This document shows, piece by piece, positions 22,427-34,057 of a stretch of 64,000 bases of DNA; the first letter of the stretch is position 1, and every line of letters starts with the position of its first letter. This stretch comes from Bombardia bombarda. Taxonomy: Eukaryota > Ascomycota > Sordariomycetes > Sordariales > Lasiosphaeriaceae. The notes beneath the pieces were generated by a model. The model saw only the letters and a list, made by a program, of their open reading frames with translations. It made no database searches and was not told where the DNA came from. The position numbers were made by a program, and so were the translations under genes. Location: the NCBI GenBank assembly GCA_030512295.1, contig JAULSR010000002.1, positions 5,828,001 to 5,892,000 of the forward strand, read 5' to 3'.

Positions 22427-23703
22427 CGGGGGGGCGACAGCCCAGTGGTGCTCCAGTGGTGCTCCAGTGGTGGTGGCCCAGCTGCAGTCTAGAATAGCTT
22501 CGCTTTAGCAACGTAGACACGACCAGTCGCAGAGAGAGTTCATCGAGACCGTGGTTTTCGCAAATCCGGAGTAGACCGAGCCCAATCCAAGTTTACTCAG
22601 AGGCGTCATGCATCTAGGAAGTTAAGTGTGAATGGCGCAGGGCCCTAGGGCCTGGGGTGGGTGGGCAGGCACTTGAAAGGACGAACTTTCATCCCATCGC
22701 GGTGTGCTGCATCGGCTCGACCGCGCGTGACCATGACTGCTGCCCCTGACCAATTTAAATCACCGTAACAAAGATGGGATCAAAAGATTCCAATTAAAGG
22801 ACCAGCCAGTTCAGTTCAGCTTCAATGAGCTGCTGGAATGAAAGCTCTCAAGGTGAGATTTAAGTGAAGGTAAAGAGAACTGGCGGCGGCCACTACCCAG
22901 GTAGGTACCTAGGTAGGTAAAGTCCACAAACACATGGCGAGGAAGGTGCTGCTGTGGTAGGGAAGGTACGTTAGCTCTGCTCTGCACCTGCCTGCAAGTC
23001 CGTACATAAGGTACCCACCTGGGTCGATAGTAGGGACACGTAATATCTGAATCCATCTCATGGCTTTCACGCTTCTTAACTAGGTCAGCATTTTTAAAGC
23101 CCTTTACCACGTTCTCCGAGTCCGAGAATACTGAGACGCGATGACACGCGTTCGGAGCTTCGTTGAGGCTCAACATCCTCGCAAGGTTAGAACTGCACCG
23201 TGCAGAGCCTTTTTAGTCGCACAATATACCCATCCGTGTAGCATGAAAATAAGATAAAACAATCCCAAGTGATGGAATAATGAGTTGCTTGAATGGATCG
23301 TAAGTTATTAATATGATTGTGATTTCGAAAGGGAGGTTGTTGACTGGCCTAGACCCAATGGAAGGCAGGAATCCTCAATGGAGAGCGGCCCGCCAAGGAC
23401 AAGGGCCCCGATGGAGTAGCGAAAGTAGCGGTGCGCTCTGATCTGTTAAATACACCCCTCTTTTGAGGGTAAAACAGCTGCTGACCTAACAGTGGGACCA
23501 AAAGATGTACAATAACGCCTCTACTGGGGTACCTAGGTACTTGGCTATTCTAGTGTATCGCCTGCCTGGCTCACCTGGCTATCTACATCATTCATGGTCT
23601 TGGCAGGAGCGGACGACCACGATAGTAGACCAAGATGAAGAGAAAGTCATCGCAATGAGCGGGAAAAGACACACAGCCGCCGACAGACTCATAAATCCCG
23701 GCG
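22427..23703. promoter_or_regulatory. divergent intergenic, membrane protein / fig4
   Basis: About 1.28 kb separates two divergent genes. It contains two copies of the palindrome TACCTAGGTA (near 22906-22915 and 23530-23539) and A/T-rich stretches, but no supportable gene. Promoters of both neighbours must lie here. Confidence 0.5.
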
Positions 23704-23822
23704 ATGGCTGACACGACCGAGGCGGAGATGGCGGCGGCCCACGCCATCACCAATGCCGTTGCATTTGCGGCCACAGCACCGCCTGGAGTCGCACCACGCC
23801 CAATCCCAAACCCGCTCCCAAC

Positions 23823-23858
<36 letters not shown>

Positions 23859-26800
23859 CCTACCTGAAGACATGGAAAGCCTGAGTCCGACAGAGCCCAT
23901 CTTCCCCTTGCTGCATAACCATGCCGGCGCAGACACTGAATCCCTAGGCTCTGGCACCACGCTGCCCTCGCGGTCGGGCGCTGCTGCTGACGACAATGAC
24001 GAGGACGAGCCCGGCGTCGCCAGGCCCTTCTACCGCGCTTCAAGCCCAGACTCGGCTGCCCGCTCTGGCTTGGGACAGCCTCTAGAGGATGTGACTGATG
24101 ATGAAGGGTCCCCCAACGACGCCGCTGGTTCCGGCTCGAGGTCGAGAGTGGTGCATAGGATGCACAAGTTCACCGTCTATCAAACCGCTGCCCGCTTCTA
24201 CATCGTCGGCGGGGATGTGACCGAGAAGCGTTATCGCATTCTCAAGGTCGATCGCACCACCGACGATGCCTCTGAGCTGAGCGTCACTGACGACAAGACT
24301 GTCTATACGCAGCGGGATATGAACCAGCTGCTCGACACCATTGACGACGGCAACAAGGGCACCGGCGGCCTGAAGCTTCGCTGCACCGCCTGGGGCCTTC
24401 TGGGATTCATCAAGTTCACCGGTCCCTACTACATGCTGCTCATCACTAAGAAGAGCACTGTCGCTATGATCGGCGGACACTATGTCTATCAGGTCGATAA
24501 TACCGAACTAATCTCTCTCACCCCGCCCGGGTGGAAGGCGGACCAGCGCAACAACGCCGAGGAGTCGCGGTTCCTGGCCATTCTAAACAACCTGGATCTG
24601 GGTAGGTCCTTTTACTACAGCTACTCGTACGACATCACCCGTACCTTGCAGTACAACACCATTAGGGAACGCAACGCTCTGCTCAACGGCCAGCCCTGCT
24701 CCGTTGACGCCGACCTGAACTCCATGTTCATCTGGAACAACCACTTGCTTCAGCCGGCTACAAAGGTCCTCAACGCCCCCTACGAATGGTGTCGTCCCAT
24801 CATTCACGGCTACATTGACCAGTCTGCTGTATCTATCTATGGCAGGACAGCACACATCACAGTCATCGCGCGCCGGAGTCGCTATTTTGCTGGCGCGCGC
24901 TTTCTAAAGAGAGGTGCTAATGACTTGGGATATGTGGCCAACGACGTTGAGACAGAGCAGATTGTGTCCGAGGCAGTCACGACCTCGTTCCATGCCCCCG
25001 GCCCAAAGTACTTTGCAAGCCCATCGTACACCTCATACGTCCAGCACCGCGGCTCCATCCCGCTGCACTGGACCCAGGACAACACGGGCGTGACGCCCAA
25101 GCCGCCCATAGAGCTGAATCTCGTAGACCCCTTCTACACGTCGGCGGCCCTGCACTTTGACAACCTCTTTGAGCGCTACGGCGCCCCTATCTACGTGCTG
25201 AACTTGGTCAAGGCCCGCGAGCGCACGCCACGCGAGAGCAAGCTGCTAGACGAGTACACGCGCGCCATCGAGTACCTCAACCAGTTCCTCCCCGCCGACC
25301 GCAAGATCATCCACCGCGCCTGGGACATGTCGCGCGCCGCAAAGAGTCGCGACCAAGACGTGATCGGCACCCTCGAGAGCATCGCCGAGAGCGTCATGAC
25401 GACGACGGGATTCTTCCACAACGGCGACGGTCACACTTCGCCCATTAGCGTCCAGAACGGCGTCGCGCGCACAAATTGCATCGACTGTCTCGACCGCACC
25501 AACGCAGCCCAGTTCGTCATCGGCAAGCGCGCCTTTGGCCACCAGCTGCACGCGCTGGGAATCCTCGAGGACACCGCCATCAACTACGACACGGACGCCG
25601 TCAACCTGCTAACGCACATGTATCACGACCACGGCGACACCATCGCGGTGCAGTACGGCGGGTCGCAGCTGGTCAACACCATGGAGACGTACCGCAAGAT
25701 TAATCAGTGGACCAGCCACTCGCGCGACATGATCGAGAGCTTCAAGCGCTACTACAACAACTCGTTCCTCGACGGCCAGCGCCAGGAGGCCTATAACCTG
25801 TTCCTGGGAAACTACATCTTTGCCCTGGGCCAGCCTATGCTCTGGGACCTGGTCACGGACTATTACCTCCATCACGAGAACCCCCGGTTGTGGCTGGAGA
25901 AGCGCAAATGGAACTATATCAAATGGTATACCCCAAAGTTCCTAGAAGAACGCGTGCTTCCCCCATACCCGCCAGCCAAAGGAGGAGGAGGAGGAACCGA
26001 TGGTTCTGCACACGCACCACCTGTGGCCTACTGCGACGATTACTGGCTCGAATACTACCGGCCCGCGACTCTCACCTCATTTCTTAAGATGTTTTGCTTC
26101 AAGATGAACTCGACTATTAGATATATTCCCATCAAAAACACGCAGGACGGCCGCTATGACCTTAGCCCGTTTCGGGTTCGGAACGAGGTGGACGGCGACG
26201 GGCACGACAAGAAGCAGGCTAAGAAGGAGGTAACCATCATGGCGCCGCAGGACCTGGCTCGTCTCACGCACGAGGCCGCCGACACGGCATCCCTCGCAAG
26301 CAGCGAGAAGACGGCTGCCACCACGTCAGCCGCGGGCGGCGGCGGGCGTGGCATCTCTCTGCAGCGCTGGCTACAGCCCTCGCATGATAAACATGCCAAC
26401 GGGATGCATGGCATCATGAAAGATACCGCCTCCTCTATAAACAACAACAATATCAACAACAACAGCAGCGACGCCGACGGCCAAAAACCCAAGCCCAGCG
26501 CGCTGGAAAAGTCGCGCGCCGCCCAGTGGACCTTTACACAAGTAGTGCACGAGAGCCTCAACCCGACAGTCAGCGCCGCCGAAGCAGACGACTACGCGCG
26601 CTACATCAGCCACCCGCAGAACCTGCCGCTCGTCGTATCCGCCGAGATCGCCGCGAGCGAGATCGAGCCCGAGTACCAGGAATACGTCAGCGGCAGCTGG
26701 CAGTCCGAGGGCCTCAGCACGGGCGTTATTGGTACTGGTGCCACAATGGCGACGACGCTCGGCCACCACGAGGACGACCGGGCGCTGTACGCCGAGATGC

Positions 26801-26919
26801 TAAAGATTGGCGAGAACCCGCTGACCGTCACGGAGGAGGACGCGCTCAAGAAGAGGTACAAGGCGTATAGGAAGTGGCTGCGGGGCAAGAGTCTGTTCAA
26901 GCAGCAGCCGGTGGACTAG
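23704..26919 (+). CDS. fig4: Fig4-type polyphosphoinositide phosphatase (Sac domain)
   Basis: Fig4 removes the 5-phosphate from PtdIns(3,5)P2 on vacuole/endosome membranes and scaffolds the Fab1-Vac14 kinase complex. This intronless gene encodes 1071 residues, longer than yeast Fig4 (879). The Sac domain is complete, with the CX5RT catalytic motif CIDCLDRT (catalytic Cys592). Downstream, YHDHGDTIAVQYGGSQLVNT, RDMIESFKRYYNNSFLDGQR and the block up to WKWY-like positions match Fig4 rather than Sac1 or synaptojanin. There is no membrane span, unlike Sac1. The extra length is a disordered acidic N-terminus with 11 Gln (23824-23856, ten CAG and one CAA) and an Asn-rich insert near 26430-26470. The start is the first ATG of the frame. 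Confidence 0.94.
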
Positions 26920-27385
26920 GAGCCCCCTTCTTGTTCGAATTCTTCGTCGTATTCTTTGCCTGAGCTGCAGGTGCTGCAGGTGCAGCAGTGGCACAGGGAA
27001 GAGGACATGTCTAATGTTTCGTCGTATGGGACGTATAGGTATAATATTGATGGTGGTGTGGAGGAGGTGGGAGGGATGGGGATGGGGATGGGAGTGGAGC
27101 TGGAACTGAGAGAGGAGGAGGAAGAAGAAGAAGAAGAGTGGCAGTGGTGCGTGGCTTGCTTGTCTACTACTAGTACTGTTGGTGCAGGAGGGGGTGGTGC
27201 CTTATCTGATATTGGCGGGTCTTGTTCGGCTTAAATCCAGTTGTTAGCGAGAGGTTACTATTTAGGTATTCGGAATACACGATTTAAAACAAAATGGTGC
27301 GTAGCTTGCTTGTCTACTACTACTGTTGGTACAGAAGGAGGGGGTGCGTTATCTGATATTGTTAGTAGGTAGAGTACGTACAGTA
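26920..27385. other. 3' flank of fig4 with a duplicated segment
   Basis: A G/A-rich stretch (about 27055-27140) is followed by two near-identical direct copies of roughly 70 bp: 27145-27214 and 27295-27361. They share TGGTGCGTRGCTTGCTTGTC and ATCTGATATTG and differ by a few substitutions and small gaps. The second copy abuts the inverted-repeat element that follows. No gene is seen. Confidence 0.7.
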
Positions 27386-28306
27386 CAGTGCCAGTCAATA
27401 AATCTGGCCCCATCTACAACTATACTACTTACACCTATCCCATTTACAACTATCTTATTTATAATTAATTTCACATCCGACTATATTATCTATAACCGTC
27501 CTATTTTTAACTGTTTCATTCAAACAATTAGAAAACGTTAATCTCAGGTACATATGACGGAGGCTATATAACTTTTGCTGCCGCAAGTTCAATTATCGTA
27601 GTTCACGGCGACTCCATTTTAATATCGAATTAAAACTAATAATAATCGAATATATAAGTGATAATAAAATAATTATAACAGGTAATAAAACCATTCCTAT
27701 TTAACGTTGTGACCCGAGCAGCTTCGCCGGCTAATATTTCACGATGTGGACGAGTGGAAGTGTCCTACGAACATCCATTCTTCCAACCTAGCCTCCGGCA
27801 TCATCTTGGCTGGTATCTCTTGTTCGTTTTTGTATGCTTCTTCGACTGCAGACGTTTCCTGTGAGACCATCCAAGCCTATTAAAGTAGTTTTTATAAAGC
27901 TATCACCGGATATATTAGGTCGTCCGCGTGGTCCTCCACGAATGTATGTATAAGACTGACCAACTTCGTTGGTACTCTCTCCTCTGAGATGACGAATATG
28001 GGCATCTCGAAAAAGACGAAACGGTTTCTCGTATTAATATTGGTAAATGAGAAAGTTCCCGGCGGATCCATTGCGGTACAGCTAGGAGGAGGTGTTTGGT
28101 TCAAAGTTTAAGGTACACACTACAATTGTGCTACCGCCTTTCTAAAAGAGTTGTCAGATTACGAAAATCGGAATCTTTGTATTTAGAGTGTGTATATTAA
28201 CTACTAGCATTGGCACCTCCGGCGCTCCCCAAGGTCTAGCACCGTAATAGTAAGTACATTTAGGTAGTAAAATCGGGGAGGGGGCCAGACTTTTTGACTC
28301 ATACTA
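27386..28306. mobile_element. 921-bp terminal-inverted-repeat element, decayed
   Basis: The left end (CAGTGCCAGTCAATAAATCTGGCCCC, stated as two blocks: 27386-27399 and 27400-27411) is repeated inverted at the right end, 28281-28306, where the sequence reads GGGGCCAGACTTTTTGACTC then ATACTA. The inner part matches 16 of 18; outer differences are G-to-A/C-to-T changes. TA flanks both ends (27384-27385 and 28307-28308), as expected for Tc1/mariner/pogo-type insertion. Inside the left end are degenerate tandem units like AACTATCCCATTTAC (27412-27490). The body is AT-rich and contains a broken minus-strand ORF. No transposase motif is recognisable, so mobility must have been supplied in trans. Confidence 0.7.
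27739..28071 (-). pseudogene. stop-broken ORF inside the inverted-repeat element
   Basis: On the minus strand one frame runs from an ATG at 28071 (MDPPGTFSF) to a TGA at 27739, about 110 codons, with three internal stops clustered at 27892-27894, 27880-27882 and 27877-27879. The stops are TAA, TAA and TAG, each one C-to-T change from a Gln codon, and the text on both sides (EDHADDLIYPVIAL before, AWMVSQETSAVEEAYKNEQ after) reads as ordinary protein in the same frame. This looks like a decayed coding segment carried by the element. I do not recognise the protein and it is not an evident transposase. Confidence 0.5.
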
Positions 28307-28468
28307 TACTTATTGCGTAGGTTGAATCGATGGCAGTGAAACTTCATGTTGAGGATGAGGTACTGTTTTGTTTTTCGTAGGAATACGATTTCTAACAAAA
28401 CATATCAACATTCCACAATCTCTAATCATTCAAATCTACGCCAAAAAGGCCCCGAAAAGTGAATAGTA

Positions 28469-28679
28469 CAGTGCCAGCCAATAAGTTTAGGCCCATCAAC
28501 AATTACACCACTTACAACTATTCCACTTGCAACTTTCCCATTCATAACTATCCCACCTCCAACTATCCTATGTATTACCATCCCATTTATAACCATTCTA
28601 TTTGAGTTATAAAAGGTCAAACTTGGGTACATCTAGGTGGTCTAATTGGAGAGGGGCCCAGACTTTTTGACTCATAGCA
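28469..28679. mobile_element. about 211-bp MITE-like relative of the upstream element
   Basis: The left end CAGTGCCAGCCAATAAGTTT and the right end GGGGCCCAGACTTTTTGACT repeat both ends of the 921-bp element in the same order. The left inner tandem region (AACTATCCCACC-like units, 28497-28610) and the subterminal block GGGTACATCTAGGTGGTCTA (28625-28644) also match their counterparts, while about 700 bp of interior is absent. It is therefore an internally deleted derivative, the typical origin of a MITE. TA precedes the left end; the right boundary is approximate. Confidence 0.68.
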
Positions 28680-28802
28680 AAGCTATTTATTCAATGTTCG
28701 CTTTATATTTATTACTGTTTACGCTGTGTCGGTACCATGTCACTAAACCATCCACTCCCGTAGAGTTTCCCGAACATGTATCCTCCGAATAATCGTAGCT
28801 GC
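28680..28802. other. short gap at 3' end of tti2
   Basis: This is AT-rich sequence between the MITE-like element and the stop codon of the next minus-strand gene, presumably its 3' untranslated region. Confidence 0.5.
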
Positions 28803-30946
28803 CTAGCCAAGGGGAGGAGGGGCATTAAAAAGAAAAGAAAAGAGGCCTGCTGCATACAATTGACGCGCATCCGCCGGATTCGCCACCATCGGGGAGACTA
28901 CAATAGCTAGGCTGATGCCTGCCGTCTTCAGCACAGCTTCGAGACCTCTGGCGGAGTGGACGAGCTTTTGCTTGATCTGGATGAAATCCTCGTTCCCGCT
29001 GTCGTTATCGTGCTCGCGAACCACATTTTCCCAGCAAATCACAAGGGCGGCTATGATCTTGTCTTGCCATGGTATGCCGGGGATCATGGGCCAGCAGTTT
29101 GTGAGGACGGCGTCGAGGACGTCGAGGGCGACGGACAATGTTTCGGGAACCAAGGGGGCGAAATCTTCTGCTATGACTTCCAGTAGTATTGGTATGATAT
29201 CCTGGAGATACTTCACAGCGTGAACACCCATCATGGAGACTATCGAGCCCAGCTTGAGGCAAAGCACCCGGACGAGAAGCATGTGAGACTTGGCATGGGC
29301 ATAGGCTGGGAAGACACCCTCTCGGAGAATCTTGTCGAGTGCCTTTTTTTGCTCACTGATCCCAGTGGCGGGTGAGGGTTGTTGTTTTTGTTTGCCCGCC
29401 AGAGAGATCAGCGCGTCAAAGGCAAGATCGAGAAGCAGCACGGACTCGCTCTCGGGTGTCAGGGTGGGAAGATACGACAGTGTCGGGAAGACAGCATCCT
29501 CAAAGACCTTTGACAGACCCCTGTCGCGGAGCGTCTTGTTCGGAAACTTGCTTATAAATTGGGTGAGAATCTGCAGGCCTCGACGGCGTATTTCTTTGGA
29601 GGTGTCGGTGGCGAGGGTGAGGAGGCCAGGCATGAACGAGGGCCAGTGTTGGTCGATGAATTGTTCCTTTTCACATAGGAGTTAGGAGTTGGCAAATCAT
29701 GTTTAGCTCTAAATGGGCGCATTGAGCAACGCCCGGATAGAAATGAACAACGGCAACATACATCTGCTACGAAGACTGCCCATGAAAAGACGGCCACTGC
29801 CCTGAAGTCGACATATTTCCAAGGTTTCGTCTTGTGCGAGTCGTCTGGAATGCCCTCGCCCCGGCTGGTGTTCTCGGGGTACTCTGCCTTTCTGCCCGAC
29901 GCGGTAATGGTGGGGTGCTTTATCTTGGAAAACAAGGGACGCAGGTAGCGCTCGAGAACAACGTCGGCGAGAAACTTCTTCTTCTCAAAGGGCGTGGGAA
30001 GTTGTTGATCCAGGATGGCTGCTGCCAAGCTTGCATCCTCAGGCTCTGTCTTCCAGTCCCCCGGCGGGTCCATAAAGGCAACCACGGTCAACAAGATATC
30101 AGGGTCGACTTTGACCTTTATGTCTCTGGAAAGTTCGTAAAGAGCTCTTAGGCAGGGAGATTGGACTGCACGGAAGCGTTGCACCATGTGACTGTACTTG
30201 ATGCTTCTGATACCTTCTTCTTGTTCTTCTGTGAAATGGCAAGGAAGTGTAAGTAAGTCGGCAAGTTAGGACATAAGGTAGGGAGGCAGTGTTGTGTTAA
30301 GTACCTGAAGGCATATCCCCATCTTCCGGCGAATCCTGATTGTCTTTGTAGTTTACTACTGGAGATATTGCTTTCTCAAGCAGGCGAGAGAGCTCTACAA
30401 CAGCATAACTGCCCTCGTCTTTGCTCTGGCCGTCTTCTCCGAGTAGGTGGCGTGTTTTCCAAGCGCGTAGGCAGGGAAGAAGAGCTACGACGATGGCCTT
30501 TTGTAGTAGCTGGTATTTCTGAGGGGCTCTGAACTTTTCGTTTATGTTGTTAGTTAATGCATGATAGGAAAAGTGGGAGTCAGTTATAAACATACCTGGT
30601 GCGCTAAAGCAGTTTCAATCATTGCCGCTCTTGCTCCATCTGCCAAGTCGGCCAGAGCAAATGGACCCCCCGGTATGTCTAGAGATCAGAATAACCAAGT
30701 CAGCCAGCCATGATGACAGCATTGGCCTCTTTCTCACCCATCTCACCCATGACCAGCGAATAACAAAAACCGGAATGTATATTCAATGGCGTGGGTCCTC
30801 AAGAGTTCACTTAAATACATACTTCCGGCTATCGCGAGGCATATACACTCAAAGTTCTCGTCCGGTTCCGCCTCAAATGCTGCTGCGGCCTCATCGACCA
30901 TGCGCTGGAACCAGCTGGGGCCGGGGGAGGTGACAGCGACATCCAT
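28803..30946 (-). CDS. tti2: Tti2, subunit of the Tel2-Tti1-Tti2 complex
   Basis: The TTT complex works with Hsp90 to mature PIKK kinases (TOR, ATM/ATR, Tra1). Five exons (30823..30946, 30596..30678, 30305..30533, 29762..30228, 28803..29666) give 588 residues with every phase consistent; introns have GTATGT or GTACTT donors and YAG/AAG acceptors. The product is all-helical (HEAT-like). The last splice creates EQFIDQHWPSFMPGLLTLAT, followed by DTSKEIRRRGLQIL, both typical of Tti2. The start is the first in-frame ATG after a stop, in the context ACCATGG; an upstream exon cannot be excluded since the N-terminus is short. Confidence 0.87.
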
Positions 30947-31383
30947 GGTACTTGGCGAGCTGTCGGGATCCAACAGGACGTCGATAATGTGGCCAGAAGT
31001 ACGATATGTCTGAGTCAATCAATTCGGCAAGTATAAAACCAATCAATGATGAAGTTGGGGATGGTTAACAGTAAATGGGTCGGGGGATGGTTGAGCGTGT
31101 CGGTCGACGGGAGGCAGCGGTTGCTGCGTGGAGTCGAGAGAGTTTGGCAGGCACACCCAAGCAGGCGACTGCCCTGTAAGCGTTCTGTATTATGGATCCA
31201 TACAGTGCAAGTGGGATGCACCGATATCAATGCAACTGCAATACACGCATAATCAAGGCAGCTAGTTCTTTCACTTGTTTTACTTCGCAGCACTGCACAT
31301 TAATTCAGAGAAATTTAATTGGCATCTACTTTTTTCTTCTTCTTTTTTCCTCGGAAAGTCTCTCCCCAAGCACCTCACCCATC
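30947..31383. other. intergenic tti2 / cca1
   Basis: A 437-bp gap between two minus-strand genes contains the tti2 promoter and the 3' end of cca1. No other feature is seen. Confidence 0.6.
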
Positions 31384-33230
31384 CTACCTGATGCCCAGCT
31401 CCTCCCCCCTCTTGCTCACCTCCTCCACCGCCCCAGCATAATCCGTCACGCCCGGGTTCCTAAACTGCCAGGCTGTAGTAATATCAAGGGCCTGCGCCAT
31501 CCACTTGCCCGGCTTAACGCCAAGTTCCTTTGCCAGAATGCGGCCATCCACCAGCCGCTTCATCGCCGGCGCGTCCATGACATCAAGCTCAACGAGATGA
31601 TCGAGGAATCTCTGCCACTCGGACAATACGTCCTCTAATATCTCTTTCTTGGCAGCAGTACGTTGCTCCACATCAGCAAGAACAGAAAACAGCAACTGCA
31701 GCCGCCAGTGCCCGCCCCTGACGTCCCACTCCCTAATAGCCATGCCGAAGCGATCCCGCTCCTGCATCGCTGCCTTCTCCGCGCACACAATGTCCTTGAG
31801 CTCCAAAATTGCGCTTCGGTGACGGTGGGCTGCCGTAATAATCTCAGCCAGCTTGTTGGGCGCCTTGAAGCCTTCTCTGGCTGCCTGCGCCGCCAGGGGT
31901 AGTGCTGGCTTGCCCGACTTGAGCGGCCCGTCTTCTGGTAGCTGCTCCCACGGGGTGAGCGCCGAGAGCGACCACGCGTAGTACCTCGCTTCATCGCTCG
32001 TCACAAGAAGCTCGTAGATGGACCCGGGAGTCTTGTTCCTCTCGAGAAGGTCAAGACACCCGTACGCGACGCTCCAGTTGGAGAGGTCTGGTTTGGGAAA
32101 GTCTGCGCGTTCGGGATCCGTGAAGATGGTGTGATACAGCCCCAGCCTGTCAATAAGCTTGAGTGACTCGCAGGCATTTTTTCCTACCACGTTTCTTGGT
32201 CAGTTTTCATTCTCCCACACGTAGAAAGAAGGGTGAATGCCAAAAGCCCACCACAACATACCCCTAAGCATCTTCTCCAACTCAACACCAACCCTCTCCC
32301 GACTAATCTTCAACCGCAACGCATCCAGCACCCTCACATCCCCCATAACCCCCTCCACCCCCCATCAATCACAAACCCCAGCCGACTCGCAAACCGCACC
32401 AGCCTCAACACCCTCAGCGGATCATCCGTAAACGTCTGCAGCGGCTCCAGCGGCGTCCTGATCAACCTCGCCGCCATATCCGGCAGCCCGCCCGTGAAAT
32501 CCTCGACCCGCTCCGTGTGGATATTATAAAACAGCGCATTCACCGTCGCGTCCCGCCGCAGCGCGTCCTCCTCGGCCGTGCCAAACTCCATCTGCGGGTT
32601 CCGGCTGTCCTCCGTGTACGTCTCCTTGCGCAGGTTGACGAAGTCGACGTCCAGCCCAAACAGCCGCGTCGTCGTCGTCTCGAGGTGCTTGGACTTGTCC
32701 GGGTTGCGCGCGATCTTGTGCAGGTTGCCAATGTCGCCCGGGCTGATGGCGTGGCGCGCGCGGTGCGCGTCCACGTCGCAAAAGTCGCGCAGCCGCATCG
32801 CGAACGCCTCGCCCGTCATCTTGTTGATGGCCGTGTCGATGTCGTGGCTCTCGATCCCCAGCAGCTTGTCGCGCACCCAGCCGCCCGCCCAGCGGAGGAC
32901 GAGGGGCTCGTCTTTCTTTTCCTCGCTGGCGCTGCCGTTGCTGTTGCCATCGTCGTCGCCCTTGGCACTGGGACTGCTGGGGGTGTTTCCAGCATCCGCG
33001 TCGATAAACTTTGCCACATCGACCAAAAGGTCCTTGAGCCGCTTCTCACAGGCTGTGAGGGCGATGGTGGGCATTGCGGCGTTGGCGTTGGCAGCCATGG
33101 TCGTGTCTCTTCTTTTTGATGCTGGGTCCAGTGAGGTGGTGTCGCTGTACTTGCGCTTCATAGGAAGATAGAAGTGGCGGATGGTGCGATTGAGGTTCAG
33201 AAGATGGGAGCGATAGACCCGAGAAAACAT
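31384..33230 (-). CDS. cca1: tRNA CCA-adding enzyme (tRNA nucleotidyltransferase), with a one-base frame break
   Basis: This enzyme adds CCA to tRNA 3' ends in the nucleus/cytosol and in mitochondria. Exons are 32262..33230 and 31384..32183. Class II nucleotidyltransferase motifs are present: GGWVRDKLLG, the DxD pair in SHDIDTAI, RRDATVNALFYN, VEDFTGGLPD and DDPLRVLRLVRFASRLGFVID. Immediately after FVID the frame breaks: the expected continuation EGVMGDVRVLDALRLKISRE lies in another frame, one base short, within G-rich DNA (two G runs at 32349-32363). Exon 2 continues in the correct phase (KNACESLKLIDRLGLY). With one base restored the length is 589 residues and all phases agree. The first Met precedes an Arg-rich presequence (SRVYRSHLLNLNRTIRHFYL); Met24 or Met45 could start a nucleo-cytosolic form. 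Confidence 0.88.
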
Positions 33231-34057
33231 TTACAGTTTTCCTTATACGCTCATGTTCGGACTGCCCTTCACTTGAATAGGCGGGAACCAACCAGCAGAA
33301 AATTGTCTGTCGCGCCTTCTCTCTCTGAGAGTTGCTCACAGCCTCGATGCGATGACTCAAAATATGATCCCGCCAACCGCTGAATACGGTGTGACTGACT
33401 CGAAAGGCGAAAACAGATTCCCACCAGGGTTTAAATGACTGCAGAGTCAAAGTATGAAATGCAAATGAAGGCTTTGCTGGGTTTAACTCTCAGAATGTGT
33501 TCAACTAAAGTGTTGCTGGTCTTCTCATTCAAAACTGATGTTACTGAATGCTTGGCATTGATTAAGGTTCCCATGTCCATGCAGAATGTACGGCATACAG
33601 TGCGATACACCGTATATAGGTATAGTGACACTGCCTATACGCACTGTGATGCAACAAGCCCTCCTCCCCTTTTCATACATGTTGATAATACAGCTCCTTC
33701 CACACCCAAACTCTCAAGATAACATGATTCATACAATGCAAAGAACTACCAGAATACAGCTGAGATACTTGAAACGTCCACTGATCAACAAAACCCCATC
33801 TCAATTAACTCCAAAAAGACCCGCGATTAATACTGCACAACCATGCAACATCCACTCTTCTGTAAATTAAAAGCACAAAACGCTCTTGGTATTATCATAG
33901 TATACTAGCACGACATATCGCTGCCATTTCATGTTCTCGCTCTTCTATCCTCACCCCAATTCTCACTCTCATCCTCCACATAATACCCGCTCTCGCCCCC
34001 GTCCCATAACTCATCCCCGCTCTCGTAACTAGAATTAATCGGTGAGGGAATAAAGCT
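33231..34057. other. intergenic cca1 / gea1
   Basis: An 827-bp AT-leaning gap holds the cca1 promoter and the gea1 3' end. I see no reading frame of interest. Confidence 0.55.
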
